Shown: in pieces, positions 1 to 10,192 of the stretch
Numbering within the stretch: position 1 is the stretch's first letter
Layout: each line of letters starts with the position of its first letter
NCBI GenBank assembly: GCA_016703225.1
Contig: JADJCM010000003.1
Location: 124,001 to 188,000 of the forward strand
DNA: 64,000 nucleotides
Reading direction: 5' to 3'
From: Lysobacterales bacterium
Lineage (GTDB): Bacteria > Pseudomonadota > Gammaproteobacteria > Xanthomonadales > Ahniellaceae
Notes under the pieces: generated by a model
Seen by the model: the letters and a program-made list of their open reading frames with translations, nothing else
Told to the model about the DNA's origin: nothing
The model's database searches: none
Made by a program: the position numbers and the translations under genes

Positions 1-704
1 GCCAGGGCGCCTCGCTGCTGCGCTGGCAGGCGATCCGCGCCGCGCAGGCCTCGGGCCGCGTACGCTATGGCGATGCCGCCACGGTCGGTGCCGGATTGCC
101 GTTGCTGCGTTCGATCCGCGCATTGGTCGCTGGCGGCGACCGCATCGACGCCATCTCCGGCGTGCTGTCCGGTTCGCTCGCCTGGCTGTTCGACCGCTTC
201 GATGGCACCCGCCCGTTCAGTGCGCTGGTGCGCGAAGCGCGCGATCTCGGCTACACCGAACCCGATCCGCGCGAGGACCTGTCCGGGTCCGACGTGCGCC
301 GCAAATTGCTGATTCTGGCGCGCGCCGCCGGCATCGCGCTCGACGAGCAGGAAGTGCAGGTGGCACCGCTGCTTGATGCGGCGCTGGCTGAAGTCGCGAG
401 CGAGCAGGTCGATGCGACGCTGCCGCGCCTCGACGCGCCGCTGCGCCTGCGCCTCGACGCCGCGCGCTCGCGCGGTGCGCGCCTGCGCGTGGTTGCGCGC
501 TGGCACGCGAGTGGCGCCAGCGTCGGGCTCGAAGCACTCACCGCCGCCGACGAACTCGCCAGCGGTTCCGGCACCGACAATCGCCTGGTCCTGCACAGCA
601 CCCGCTATCGCGAACGCCCCCTCGTCATCCAGGGCCCCGGCGCCGGCACCGACCTCACCGCCGCTGCGCTGCTCGATGAGGTGTTGGAGATCGCGGCGGC
701 TTGA
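1..704 (+). CDS. Homoserine dehydrogenase, C-terminal part (5' end outside window)
   Basis: The last 233 or so codons are visible, in the frame starting at base 3. The family catalyses NADPH-dependent reduction of aspartate semialdehyde to homoserine in threonine and methionine synthesis. Seen directly: ATVGAGLPLLRSI, the catalytic-region string GVLSGSLAWLF, then GYTEPDPREDLSGSDVRRK, and the closing IQGPGAGTDLTA. The wording matches the homoserine dehydrogenase half of ThrA/MetL-type bifunctional enzymes, and no C-terminal ACT domain follows. Whether an aspartokinase domain is fused upstream cannot be seen. The next gene (sdaA) converges on it from the opposite strand, 21 bases away, so no thr operon continues here. 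Confidence 0.9.
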   Translation, partial: QGASLLRWQAIRAAQASGRVRYGDAATVGAGLPLLRSIRALVAGGDRIDAISGVLSGSLAWLFDRFDGTRPFSALVREARDLGYTEPDPREDLSGSDVRRKLLILARAAGIALDEQEVQVAPLLDAALAEVASEQVDATLPRLDAPLRLRLDAARSRGARLRVVARWHASGASVGLEALTAADELASGSGTDNRLVLHSTRYRERPLVIQGPGAGTDLTAAALLDEVLEIAAA

Positions 705-725
705 GGCAGTTTCGCAGCCGCCACC

Positions 726-2111
<1,386 letters not shown>

Positions 2112-2139
2112 GGTGCGACTCGGTGCGAGGGGCCGCCAT

Positions 2140-2165
2140 TGTAGGAGCGCCGCGCGCGGCGCGAT
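2140..2165 (+). repeat. GTAG-type REP palindrome
   Basis: The unit starts TGTAGGAG and continues as a GC-rich stem (GCGCCGCGCGCGGCGC) ending GAT. The same TGTAGGAG head and GAT tail occur at 33402-33428 and in the 47.5 kb array. Known family: GTAG-headed REP elements (SMAG) described in Stenotrophomonas. It sits in the divergent spacer between sdaA and the glutaredoxin-like gene. Confidence 0.7.
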
Positions 2166-2213
2166 ATCTTTCGTGCCGCGCGATCGTCGTCAGCGCGGCC
2201 CACGAAGAAACCC

Positions 2214-2456
2214 ATGCACGCATTCGATTTCATCCGCCGCGAGCGCTGTTCGCTGTGCGACATGGCGCAGGCGATCTGCGAGGAACTCGGCGCGGCGCCG
2301 AGCGACACCCGCTACGTCGACGACGACGACGCGCTCGAAACCCGCTACGGCTGGCACGTGCCGGTGCTACTGCGCGCGGACGGCGAAGAACTTCGCTGGC
2401 CGTTCGACGCGCAGAAGGCGCGTCGTTTTCTGGCCGACGACCACATCGGTCTATGA
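2214..2456 (+). CDS. Glutaredoxin-like protein (DUF836 family)
   Basis: An 80-residue thioredoxin-fold protein. The N-terminal CSLC at residues 12-15 is the CxxC redox motif, followed by a short helix and YGWHVPVLL, which carries the cis-proline region typical of glutaredoxins. The role is probably thiol-disulfide exchange in the cytoplasm; the partner is unknown. The last 6 bases overlap the end of the convergent esterase gene. Its divergent neighbour is sdaA. The start was chosen at ATG 2214 because the domain begins immediately after it. Confidence 0.8.
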   Translation: MHAFDFIRRERCSLCDMAQAICEELGAAPSDTRYVDDDDALETRYGWHVPVLLRADGEELRWPFDAQKARRFLADDHIGL

Positions 2457-3320
2457 GTCGGGCTTCGTTGCGGCGCTCATGCGCTGCACGTAGTCGACGA
2501 CATCGCGCAGGGTCGGAGCGAGGTCGGAGCGGTCGCGTGCCAGCGCGGTGACGATCTGCGAGTGGCCGACGCCGCGGTAGGTTTTCACCTCGACCGCCAC
2601 ATCGGCGGCGGCGGCGAGCGCTGCCATCTGCTCGTTGTGGCGCGGCAGCACGACGATGTCCTGGTCGCCGCGCAGCAGCAGCATCGGCGGCTCGTCGCCA
2701 TCGACGAAATGGATCGGCTGGGTATCGGTCAGATGACCGTCGTCAGGGAACACTTCCTTCATGCGCGGATTCCAGATCGGCAGGAAGTCGTAGGGGCCGG
2801 CAACGCCGATGAAGGCGCGGAAGTCGCGCGGCTTCATGTCGACTGCGGCGAGCCAGCGCGCATCGGTGGCGAGCAGCGCGGCAATGTGCGCGCCGGCCGA
2901 GTGGCCCATCAGGAACATCCGCTGCGGGTCGGCGCCGAGGCGGGCGGCGTTGCCTCGCGTCCACGCCGCGGCGCGCGCGGCGTCCTCGACGAAAGCCGGG
3001 AAGGTCACGTCCGGTGCGGTGCGATAGTCGGGGATCACCACGACGAAACCGTGGTCGGCCAGCGACTCGCCGACGAAGCGGTACCACTCGCGCTGGCCGT
3101 AGCGCCAGGTGCCGCCGTAGAAGAACAGGATCAGTGGCGCGTTGGCCGGAGCATCGCTGGCTCGGTAGACATCGAGCTCAAGCCGATGCTGCGGGTCATA
3201 ACTGTGCGAGCGCGACACGACCAGCGGCGCGTCGGCGCCAAGGTTGATGGTGCCGAAGTAGGTGCGGTGGCAGCCGCCGAGCAGGAGCAACAGGAACAGG
3301 ATCGGGCGGGGCAGGGACAT
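2451..3320 (-). CDS. Lipoprotein alpha/beta hydrolase (esterase/lipase-like)
   Basis: 289 residues. The N-terminus has a hydrophobic stretch ending in LLLLGGC, a lipobox with the lipidated cysteine near residue 17, so the protein is probably membrane-anchored in the envelope. The hydrolase core shows an oxyanion-type loop (FFYGGTW in place of the usual HGG), the nucleophile elbow GHSAGAH, a late acidic region around LLRGDQDIVV, and the histidine in GVGHSQ. This resembles carboxylesterase and kynurenine-formamidase-like hydrolases. The substrate is unknown. It converges on the glutaredoxin-like gene with a 6-base overlap. Confidence 0.8.
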   Translation of the reverse strand: MSLPRPILFLLLLLGGCHRTYFGTINLGADAPLVVSRSHSYDPQHRLELDVYRASDAPANAPLILFFYGGTWRYGQREWYRFVGESLADHGFVVVIPDYRTAPDVTFPAFVEDAARAAAWTRGNAARLGADPQRMFLMGHSAGAHIAALLATDARWLAAVDMKPRDFRAFIGVAGPYDFLPIWNPRMKEVFPDDGHLTDTQPIHFVDGDEPPMLLLRGDQDIVVLPRHNEQMAALAAAADVAVEVKTYRGVGHSQIVTALARDRSDLAPTLRDVVDYVQRMSAATKPDS

Positions 3321-3392
3321 TCGGGTTCCGGAGGACGCTTTTCCGCGGCTATGCTAGCGAAGCGCCAGTCGCACGAGGATCGGAACGCCATC

Positions 3393-3935
3393 ATGGACCC
3401 AAGCGCCCAGCAGTTCTCCGTGGTGCCCGAGCGCAATACCGGCGACGTGATCCTGCGCACCGCGCAGCAGCACCACGTGCAGATGAGCGTGATGGCCGAC
3501 ACCAAGGCCAACATCATCATCACGGTTTCCTCGGTGGTACTGACCATCGCGTTGGGGCGCACGCGCGACGAGCTGCACGGACTGAGCGCGATCGTGCTCG
3601 GCGCCTTCACCATGGTCGCGCTGATCCTCGCCATCCTGGCGGTGCTGCCGAAGTTCAAGGCGCTGAAGGTCGGCGACGGTCCGTTGCCCCCAGGGTTCAA
3701 TCTGCTCTTCTTCGGCCACTTCGCGCAGCTGCCGCGCGAGCGCTTCCTCGACGAGGTCGCGCGCGCCATGGCCAGCGACGGCAGCGTCTATCGCGCCATG
3801 GCTGATGACCTGTACAGCCTCGGCTACTACCTCGCCCACTACAAGTACCCTTACCTGCGTTATGCCTATGCCTTCCTGCTCACCGGATTCATCGTGTCCG
3901 GGTTGGTCGAGGCGGTGATGCTGCTGGTGCGTTAA
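3393..3935 (+). CDS. Pycsar effector-like transmembrane protein (PycTM/DUF5706-type), no adjacent cyclase
   Basis: 180 residues with three apparent membrane segments: around residues 35-55 (TKANIIITVSSVVLTIALG), around 65-85, and near the C-terminus (AYAFLLTGFIVSGLVEAVML). The order ADTKAN, first helix, second helix, DDLYSLGYYLAHYKYPYLR, last helix matches what I know of the Pycsar effector TM family. Those proteins respond to cyclic CMP/UMP and depolarise the membrane during phage infection. No nucleotide cyclase gene lies next to it, so the family role is inferred only. An in-frame ATG at 3351 could add 14 residues; 3393 was preferred because the family-like sequence starts there. The gene is followed 56 bases on by the large envelope protein. 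Confidence 0.7.
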   Translation: MDPSAQQFSVVPERNTGDVILRTAQQHHVQMSVMADTKANIIITVSSVVLTIALGRTRDELHGLSAIVLGAFTMVALILAILAVLPKFKALKVGDGPLPPGFNLLFFGHFAQLPRERFLDEVARAMASDGSVYRAMADDLYSLGYYLAHYKYPYLRYAYAFLLTGFIVSGLVEAVMLLVR

Positions 3936-3991
3936 CCCTGGCGTTGCGGCTGCTGCGTTGCAGTCGCCTGCTTGCCCACTGGAGACCGACG

Positions 3992-6900
3992 ATGCGTTCG
4001 ATCCTGTTCCGATCCGTCCTGCTTGCAAGCCTGGCTCTTCCCGCGCTGGCGGCAGTGCCGGATACGCCGGTGCCCGAGGCCCTGCGCGACTGGGTCGGCT
4101 GGGCGCTCAAGGGCCACGAGTCGGCGGCGTGTCCGCGCCTGGCCGGCATCGATGACGAGGACGCGGCGCATGCCTGTCTGTGGCCAGGCGAATTGCAGCT
4201 CGCGGCGCGCGACGATGGCGCCAGCTTCAGCTTGCCGGTGACCGTGCATGCGCGGTCGGCGGTGCCGCTGCCGGGCGACATCGATTTCTGGCCGCAGGAC
4301 GTCAGCAGCGACGGCCGCAGCCTGGCCGTGATCGCGAACGAGGACGGCGTGCCGGTGGTCTGGCTGGCGCCGGGCAAGTACCGCATCGAAGGTCGTTTCG
4401 TGTGGTCCGAGCGCCCGGAGTCGATCGCATTGCCCGCTTTGATCGCGCGCATCGCGCTCAGCCTCGATGCAGTGGCGCAGCCCTTCGTGCAACGCGACGA
4501 CGATGCGCTGTGGCTCGGTCGCGTCAGCGCCGCGGTGGCCGAGCGCGACAGCCTCGCGGTCGATGTCTTCCGCCTGCTCGAAGACCGCGTGCCGGCGCGT
4601 CTGGAGACGCGCTTCAAGATCACCGTTTCCGGCAAGGGTCGCGAGGAGAAGTTGGCGCAGGCCTTGCCCGCAGGCTTCGTGCCGGTGGCGTTGTCCGGTG
4701 ATCTGAATGCGCGCTTCGATGGCGACGGTACGCTGACCTTGCAGGTGCGTTCCGGTGAACACTGGTTGACGCTGGTGGCGCGCGCCGAGGCACCGCTGGT
4801 CGCGGTGCAGACCCGCACCTTGCCGGCGCCGTGGCCGGAAGCCGAGATCTGGAGCTATCGCGCGCAGACGCAGTTGCGCGTCACCGAAGCCGAAGGCGCG
4901 CCGCAGATCGACCCGGCGCTGGCCGAAGTGCCGCAGGACTGGCGCGACTTGCCGGCGTTCGCGCTCGATCCGGGCCAGCGCCTGAGCATCGCCGAGCGCT
5001 CGCGCGGGTTGTCGCAGCAGGACCAGAATCGCCTGCACCTGAACCGCACGCTGTGGCTCGACCACGACGGTGATGGCTACACCGCGCGCGACCAGGTCAG
5101 CGGGCGCATGCTGCGCGACTGGCGCCTGGATTTCGCGCCGCCGTTCAAGGCCATGCGCGCCTCCGAAAACGGCGAACCGGTGCTGATCACCGAGGGCCGC
5201 CATCCGGGCTTCAGCGGCGTCGAGCTGCGTTCGCGCGATCTGAATCTGAGCGCCACCGCGCGTCTGGAGCCGAAGGGCAATGTGCTGCCGGCGACCGGCT
5301 GGCAGCAGGCGTTCGAGTCGGTGCAGACCACGCTCAGCGTGCCGCCCGGGTTCGAGCTGGTCGCCGCCACCGGTGCCGATCGCGCGCCGGCGGCGTGGCT
5401 TGATCGCTGGAACCTGATGGACGTGTTCGTCGCGGCCCTGATCGTGTTCCTGTTCGTGGTCGGTTTCGGCAAGGTTGCGGCCCTGGTGCCGGCGGCGTTC
5501 GTGCTGCTCGCCTGGCACGAGCCGGACATGCCGCAGTGGTCGCTGATGCTGGCCGTGGTCGCGGCCATGCTGCTGTCTCCGCGCTGGCGCGAGAAGCTGC
5601 CGCGCTGGTCGCAGCGCGTGGCGCAGGTCGTGCTCATCCTGCCATTGCTGGCGGCCGTGCCCTTCGTCGCGACGCAGTTGCGGCTCGGCCTGCACCCGCA
5701 GCTCGAAGCCGAATATGGGCGCACCTCGTATTCCGATTACTACGGTCGCAACACGATGGCGGCGGGCATGAACATGAATGTCGCGCCGCAGGTCCAGGAA
5801 GAGGTGATGTACGACCGCGCCGCCTCGGCGGACATGCCAGCGCCGGCATCCGCGCCGGCGCCAATGGAGCAGAAGCAGATGCTGGAGTCGATTCAGGTGA
5901 CCGGCTCCCGCCTGTCCAAGGAATCGTATGCACCGCGCAAGCTCAAGCGCTATGCCAGCAACACCATGATCCAGGCCGGCGGCGGCGAGCCGTCGTGGAA
6001 CTGGCGCAGCTATTCGATCGAACTGGCCGGGCCGGTGCTGCCGACCCAGGAAGTCAAGTTGTGGCTGTCGCCGCCGTGGCTGACGCGATTGGCGCGATTC
6101 GCGATCGCGACGCTGTTCGTGCTGATCGCGCTGCAACTGGCGCGGGCCGGTTTCGGCTGGACGCCGAAGCTGCCGCTGCGACGCGCGTCGGCGGCGGCGC
6201 TCGCGCTCGCCTTGCTCGGGCTCGGCGGTGCGGTGCAGGCGCAGGATCTGCCCGACGCCGAGCTGATCAAGGAACTGCGCGAGCGCTTGCTCAAGGCGCC
6301 GGACTGCATGCCCGGCTGCGGCTCGGTGGCGAATGCCGAAGTGGTCGCGGCGGGCAATCGCATCGAGGTCGCGCTGACCCTGCACGCGGCCGAGCGCATC
6401 GGCTTGCCGCTGCCTGGCAACGCGCAGCTGCTCGCGCTCGATGGCGTGCAGCTCGATGCCGAGGCGGTGACCGCGCTATATCGCGATGACGAGGCCCGGG
6501 TCTGGATCGACGTGCCGCGTGGCGTGCACCGGGCCACGCTCGGCTTCGCGGCGGCCGCGGCCGATCAGATCTCGCTCGCCTTTCCGATGCCGCCGGCGCT
6601 GGTGCGTTTCCGCGGCGACGGATGGGAAGCGGCCGGCATCGAACAGGGTCGGCTGCCGAATGCGACGCTGGAACTGACGCGGCTCTCGACCGGTACCGAT
6701 GCGCCGACCGCAGGCGTGGCGCAGCGCTTCGATCCCTACGTCGTCGTCACCCGCGAGCTGCGCTTCGACCTCGACTGGGAAGTCGCGACCACGGTGCAAC
6801 GCATCGCCCCCGAAGGCGCCGCCTTCTCGATCGCGGTGCCGCTGCTCGCAGGCGAGCGCGTGACCAGCGAGGACTTCGAGGTCGTCGATGGTGCGGTGCA

Positions 6901-8134
6901 GGTACGCTTCGCCGAGAACGATGGCGCGCTCGGCTGGATGTCGCGGCTGGAGGCGGTCGATGCCCTGCAGCTGGTGGCTCCCGAACTCGGCCAACGCGCC
7001 GAGATCTGGAAGCTGGTCGCGAGCCCGACCTGGAACGTGCGTGCCGAGGGCGTGCCCGGCGTGCATCCCGAGGACGATGCCACGCTGCAGCAGTTCCATC
7101 CGTTGCCGGGTGAAACCTTGCGGCTCGATGTCTCGCGCCCCGAAGCCGTGGTTGGGCGCGTGGCTGCGATTGACCAGGCGGCGCTGACGAGCAGCATCAG
7201 CAAGCGCTCCAGCGAACACACGCTGACGCTGTCGCTGCGCGCGACCCAGGGCGGTCAGCATGCGCTGACGCTGCCGGCCGATGCCGAAGTGCTGCGCGTG
7301 CTGGTGCGCGGCGAGCTGCTCAACTTGCGCCCCGAGAAAGGCGTGCTGCGGCTGCCGCTGCGACCGGGGGTGAATGCGGTCGAGATCGGGCTTCGCATCA
7401 ATGGCGAGCCCGGCTTGCATCCACGTCTGCCGGCGCTGGATCTCGGCACGCATGCCTCGAACATCGAGCTGTCGATGCAGTTGCCGGCGGATCGCTGGCT
7501 GCTGCTGACCGACGGTCCGCGCATCGGCCCGGCGGTGCTGTATTGGGGCGAGCTGATCGTGATGTTGCTGGTCGCCTTCGCGATCGCACGTGCGCGCGTG
7601 CTGCCATTGCGGCTGCACGAGGCGTTCCTGCTCGGCATCGGCTTCTCGACGGTATCGTGGTGGTCGCTGGTGGTGTTCGTCGCGGTGCTCGGCGCCTTCG
7701 CCTGGCGCGCGCGCTGGAGCGAGGATGGCCGCAACTGGCGCTTCAACCTGACCCAGCTGGCGCTGGCGGTGGCGGCGCTGATCGGCGCCGGGGTGCTGCT
7801 GGCGGCGCTGAACGGCGGCCTGCTTGGCTACCCGAACCTGCACGTCACCGGCCATGGTTCGAGTGCGACGCAGCTGCGCTGGTTCGCCGACCAGACCGAG
7901 GGCGCGCTGCCGGCGGCGAGTGCCTGGGTGCTGCCGATGTGGGTGTATCGCGCGCTGATGCTGGCGTGGGCGTTCTGGATGGCGTGGTTCTTGATCCGCA
8001 TCGGCCGCTTCGCATTCGAGAGCTGGACCGCGGGCGGCGCCTGGGCGAAGTGGGCGCAGCCGAAGGCAGTCGCGGCGCCGGTCGAGCCACCGCCGCTGGA
8101 ACCGGCCGCGCCCGCCGAGCCCGCTGCGGAATGA
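3992..8134 (+). CDS. Large multi-domain envelope protein with internal duplication, function unknown
   Basis: 1380 residues. ATG 3992 has GGAGA six bases upstream and opens a clear signal peptide (MRSILFRSVLLASLALPALA). A periplasmic beta-rich region runs to about residue 470. Hydrophobic helices follow near 476-515, 516-530 and 543-564, then a soluble loop holding ESIQVTGSRLSKES (about 632-645). More helices lie near 703-721 and 735-750. A second periplasmic region begins there and resembles the first: both have a C-P and C pair, then V-x-LPG, then a W-containing strand. At least four helices close the protein after about residue 1183. No enzyme motif is visible. The stop overlaps the prmC start (ATGA). 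Confidence 0.75.
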   Translation: MRSILFRSVLLASLALPALAAVPDTPVPEALRDWVGWALKGHESAACPRLAGIDDEDAAHACLWPGELQLAARDDGASFSLPVTVHARSAVPLPGDIDFWPQDVSSDGRSLAVIANEDGVPVVWLAPGKYRIEGRFVWSERPESIALPALIARIALSLDAVAQPFVQRDDDALWLGRVSAAVAERDSLAVDVFRLLEDRVPARLETRFKITVSGKGREEKLAQALPAGFVPVALSGDLNARFDGDGTLTLQVRSGEHWLTLVARAEAPLVAVQTRTLPAPWPEAEIWSYRAQTQLRVTEAEGAPQIDPALAEVPQDWRDLPAFALDPGQRLSIAERSRGLSQQDQNRLHLNRTLWLDHDGDGYTARDQVSGRMLRDWRLDFAPPFKAMRASENGEPVLITEGRHPGFSGVELRSRDLNLSATARLEPKGNVLPATGWQQAFESVQTTLSVPPGFELVAATGADRAPAAWLDRWNLMDVFVAALIVFLFVVGFGKVAALVPAAFVLLAWHEPDMPQWSLMLAVVAAMLLSPRWREKLPRWSQRVAQVVLILPLLAAVPFVATQLRLGLHPQLEAEYGRTSYSDYYGRNTMAAGMNMNVAPQVQEEVMYDRAASADMPAPASAPAPMEQKQMLESIQVTGSRLSKESYAPRKLKRYASNTMIQAGGGEPSWNWRSYSIELAGPVLPTQEVKLWLSPPWLTRLARFAIATLFVLIALQLARAGFGWTPKLPLRRASAAALALALLGLGGAVQAQDLPDAELIKELRERLLKAPDCMPGCGSVANAEVVAAGNRIEVALTLHAAERIGLPLPGNAQLLALDGVQLDAEAVTALYRDDEARVWIDVPRGVHRATLGFAAAAADQISLAFPMPPALVRFRGDGWEAAGIEQGRLPNATLELTRLSTGTDAPTAGVAQRFDPYVVVTRELRFDLDWEVATTVQRIAPEGAAFSIAVPLLAGERVTSEDFEVVDGAVQVRFAENDGALGWMSRLEAVDALQLVAPELGQRAEIWKLVASPTWNVRAEGVPGVHPEDDATLQQFHPLPGETLRLDVSRPEAVVGRVAAIDQAALTSSISKRSSEHTLTLSLRATQGGQHALTLPADAEVLRVLVRGELLNLRPEKGVLRLPLRPGVNAVEIGLRINGEPGLHPRLPALDLGTHASNIELSMQLPADRWLLLTDGPRIGPAVLYWGELIVMLLVAFAIARARVLPLRLHEAFLLGIGFSTVSWWSLVVFVAVLGAFAWRARWSEDGRNWRFNLTQLALAVAALIGAGVLLAALNGGLLGYPNLHVTGHGSSATQLRWFADQTEGALPAASAWVLPMWVYRALMLAWAFWMAWFLIRIGRFAFESWTAGGAWAKWAQPKAVAAPVEPPPLEPAAPAEPAAE

Positions 8135-8991
8135 CCATCGATGCCTGGCTGCGTGCGGCAGCGGCAAGGCTGAACCACGAGTCGGCGCGACTCGATGCCG
8201 AGCTGTTGCTGACGCACCTGCTCGGCATCAGTCGCGCGGCGCTGTATGCGCGCCTGCGCGACGCGCTGGCAGACGACATTGTCGCGAGTGCCGACGCACT
8301 GCTGGCGCGGCGTGCGCGCGGCGAGCCGATCGCCTACATCACCGGCGTGCGCGAGTTCTGGTTCCTGCCGCTGAAGATCACCTCGGCCGTGCTGGTGCCG
8401 CGCGCCGAGACCGAAGTGCTGGTCGAGCAGGCGCTAGCGCGATTGCCGAACGATCGCGACTTGCTCCTGCTTGATCTTGGTACCGGCAGCGGCGCGATCG
8501 CGCTGGCGCTGGCGAAGGCGCGGCCGCGCGCACGGGTGCATGCTGTCGATGCCAGCGCCGCAGCACTCGCGGTCGCGCAGGAAAATGCGCAGCGGCTCGG
8601 TCTCGGCAATGTCCGCTGCGCGCTCGGCGACTGGTTTCGCGCGTTGCCGGAAGCGCCCGAACGCGCGCTGCCGCCGGACCTGCGCTTCGACCTGATCGCC
8701 GCAAACCCGCCCTACGTCGCCGGCGACGATCCACATCTGCTGCAAGGCGACCTGCGCTACGAACCGCGCATGGCGCTGACGCCCGAAGGCGACGGCCTGG
8801 CCGCGATCCGCCGCATCAGCGCCGACGCCCGCGCGCATCTGCAAGCAGGCGGCTGGCTGCTGCTCGAACACGGCCACGACCAAGGCCCCGCCGTCCGCCA
8901 GATCCTGAGCCGCGACGCCTACGCCAACATCGAAACCATCCCCGACATGGAAGACCGCGACCGCGTCACGCTCGGACGCTGGCAGGGCTGA
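8131..8991 (+). CDS. prmC: Peptide chain release factor N5-glutamine methyltransferase
   Basis: Methylates the glutamine of the GGQ motif in release factors RF1 and RF2, using S-adenosylmethionine. 286 residues, normal length. The N-terminal helical domain is followed by REFWFLPLKITSAVLVPRAETEVLVE, seen here as PRAETEVLV, the SAM-binding motif LDLGTGSGAIALALA, and the catalytic NPPY (AANPPYVAGDD). The ATG overlaps the stop of the preceding envelope gene (ATGA), which implies translational coupling. No functional link between the two is apparent. Confidence 0.95.
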   Translation: MTIDAWLRAAAARLNHESARLDAELLLTHLLGISRAALYARLRDALADDIVASADALLARRARGEPIAYITGVREFWFLPLKITSAVLVPRAETEVLVEQALARLPNDRDLLLLDLGTGSGAIALALAKARPRARVHAVDASAAALAVAQENAQRLGLGNVRCALGDWFRALPEAPERALPPDLRFDLIAANPPYVAGDDPHLLQGDLRYEPRMALTPEGDGLAAIRRISADARAHLQAGGWLLLEHGHDQGPAVRQILSRDAYANIETIPDMEDRDRVTLGRWQG

Positions 8992-9210
8992 CCCCCACGC
9001 ACCGACGCCGCTGCTCCCAGCCACTATCGCCTCGCGCGCGATGCCGCCCGATCCCGGCCCCGCAGCCCCGTGATCCCACACGTCACGCCGACCGCCCTCC
9101 AGAATCCTTGACCACGCCGGTCCAGCCGGCCCAGACTCGTCCCATTGCCCGACCCCGCAGTCGGAGGATTAGCGTTTGGCGCGTCTGGATGCTCTGCTCA
9201 CGGAGGCAAT

Positions 9211-9723
9211 ATGAAGTTGCGCGATTGCACCACGGCATTCGGGCACACATTCAGTGTGCCTACCAACATCCAGCGAATCGACCACAAGCACACGCACGGA
9301 TGGCAGCTTCGCTTTGGACGATGGCAGTTCTTCGCAGACCACTCGAATGACGGCTCCGGATCTGAGAAGGCTCTGCATCTGGCCACCGAAGAGCTGAGAA
9401 AGCGGATGATGAAGTTGCCGGCGCCAACCGGCCTAAGAGTCGCGTCGAACCAGAACAAATCCAGTGATCTTCCCGTTGGTGTATCCGGGCCGATCGAGAG
9501 GAGCCGGCCGCGAAGGAACTTTATCCAGTACTACTTCCAGGTCACGTTCCCAGTTGTAGGGGAAAAACCTGTCAATCGAAGCGTCTACATCGCAACCGAA
9601 AACACCATGACTCAGGAGCGCTACGATTCGGCACTCTCCAAGGCTGTCGCAATTCGTGAGGCAGGCGTACGCCGATTCAAGTTGGGTACAACCAAAGCCA
9701 TGAGGGCTGGAGCCTTAGGGTGA
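9211..9723 (+). CDS. AP2-like DNA-binding domain protein, possibly two half-repeats
   Basis: 170 residues from ATG 9211, which has GGAGG five bases upstream. The segment NIQRIDHKHTHGW, then RWQFFADHSNDG, then KALHLATEELRKRM follows the pattern of bacterial AP2-type domains: a RID strand, GW, an F-x-D turn, then an amphipathic helix with AL-x-x-A. The second half (YYFQVTFP to SVYIATENTM to YDSALSKAVAIREAG) has a similar three-strand-plus-helix layout. Base composition looks less GC-rich than the flanking genes, which suggests acquisition. Bacterial AP2-type proteins are often phage- or island-borne regulators. No other phage gene is next to it. About 220 bases upstream hold no recognised feature. 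Confidence 0.5.
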   Translation: MKLRDCTTAFGHTFSVPTNIQRIDHKHTHGWQLRFGRWQFFADHSNDGSGSEKALHLATEELRKRMMKLPAPTGLRVASNQNKSSDLPVGVSGPIERSRPRRNFIQYYFQVTFPVVGEKPVNRSVYIATENTMTQERYDSALSKAVAIREAGVRRFKLGTTKAMRAGALG

Positions 9724-9802
9724 CGGGGTGCAGCCCGATTATTCACTCTGACGACCGCCGAGGAAGCTGCGCGTATCATCCACACACCGTCGCGCGGCGG
9801 CG

Positions 9803-10192
9803 TCAGGGGCGCTCCACGCGCCGGTCCGTGTGCTTCTTGGCGTTCTTGATGAAATCGGCGTCGAAGGTCTTGAGCGTGTCTTGATCTTTGCTGAGCGCGA
9901 GATGGAATGCATCGGCGAAGTCGAGGCCGGCTTCGTGCCAGTCGATCACTTGCGCTACGAGGGGCCCATCGCTGACGGTCACGTTGTGCAAGCCGCAAAG
10001 TCGTCGAAACGCGGTGCAGATGTCGGCGGGGGTCCGGTCGAAGGCGGCGCGCAAGACCCACTCGGTTTCGAGCAGCACCGTGTCCGGGATGAAGATGTCC
10101 TCGTTGGCAAACAGCCTGTGGCTGGCCTTGCCCTGTGCCGGGTTGTCGCTCACCAGCAGTCGCACCAGCACGTTGGTATCAACCGCGATCAC
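9803..10192 (-). CDS. PIN-domain ribonuclease toxin (VapC type)
   Basis: 129 residues from a GTG start. The PIN-fold acidic residues are visible: D5 in VIAVDTNVLVRLL, E in LLETEWVLR, and D in DFADAFHLAL, which would coordinate Mg2+ in an RNase active site. The GTG lies 14 bases inside the end of the upstream AbrB-type antitoxin gene, the usual overlap of a vapBC operon. The family cleaves tRNA or rRNA when its antitoxin is lost; the target here is unknown. The overall form is closest to the VapC/PIN proteins that pair with AbrB-type antitoxins. Confidence 0.88.
   Translation of the reverse strand: MIAVDTNVLVRLLVSDNPAQGKASHRLFANEDIFIPDTVLLETEWVLRAAFDRTPADICTAFRRLCGLHNVTVSDGPLVAQVIDWHEAGLDFADAFHLALSKDQDTLKTFDADFIKNAKKHTDRRVERP

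Noticed and set aside
2562..3392. N-terminal extension of the Pycsar-like protein
   Set aside because: This part is the mirror frame of the esterase gene; family-like sequence starts at 3393.
3932..6385. Long open frame of 817 codons antisense to the large envelope protein
   Set aside because: It is a GC-rich mirror frame with an Arg/Gln/His-heavy composition and no recognisable domain. The sense frame has a signal peptide, ribosome site and membrane segments.
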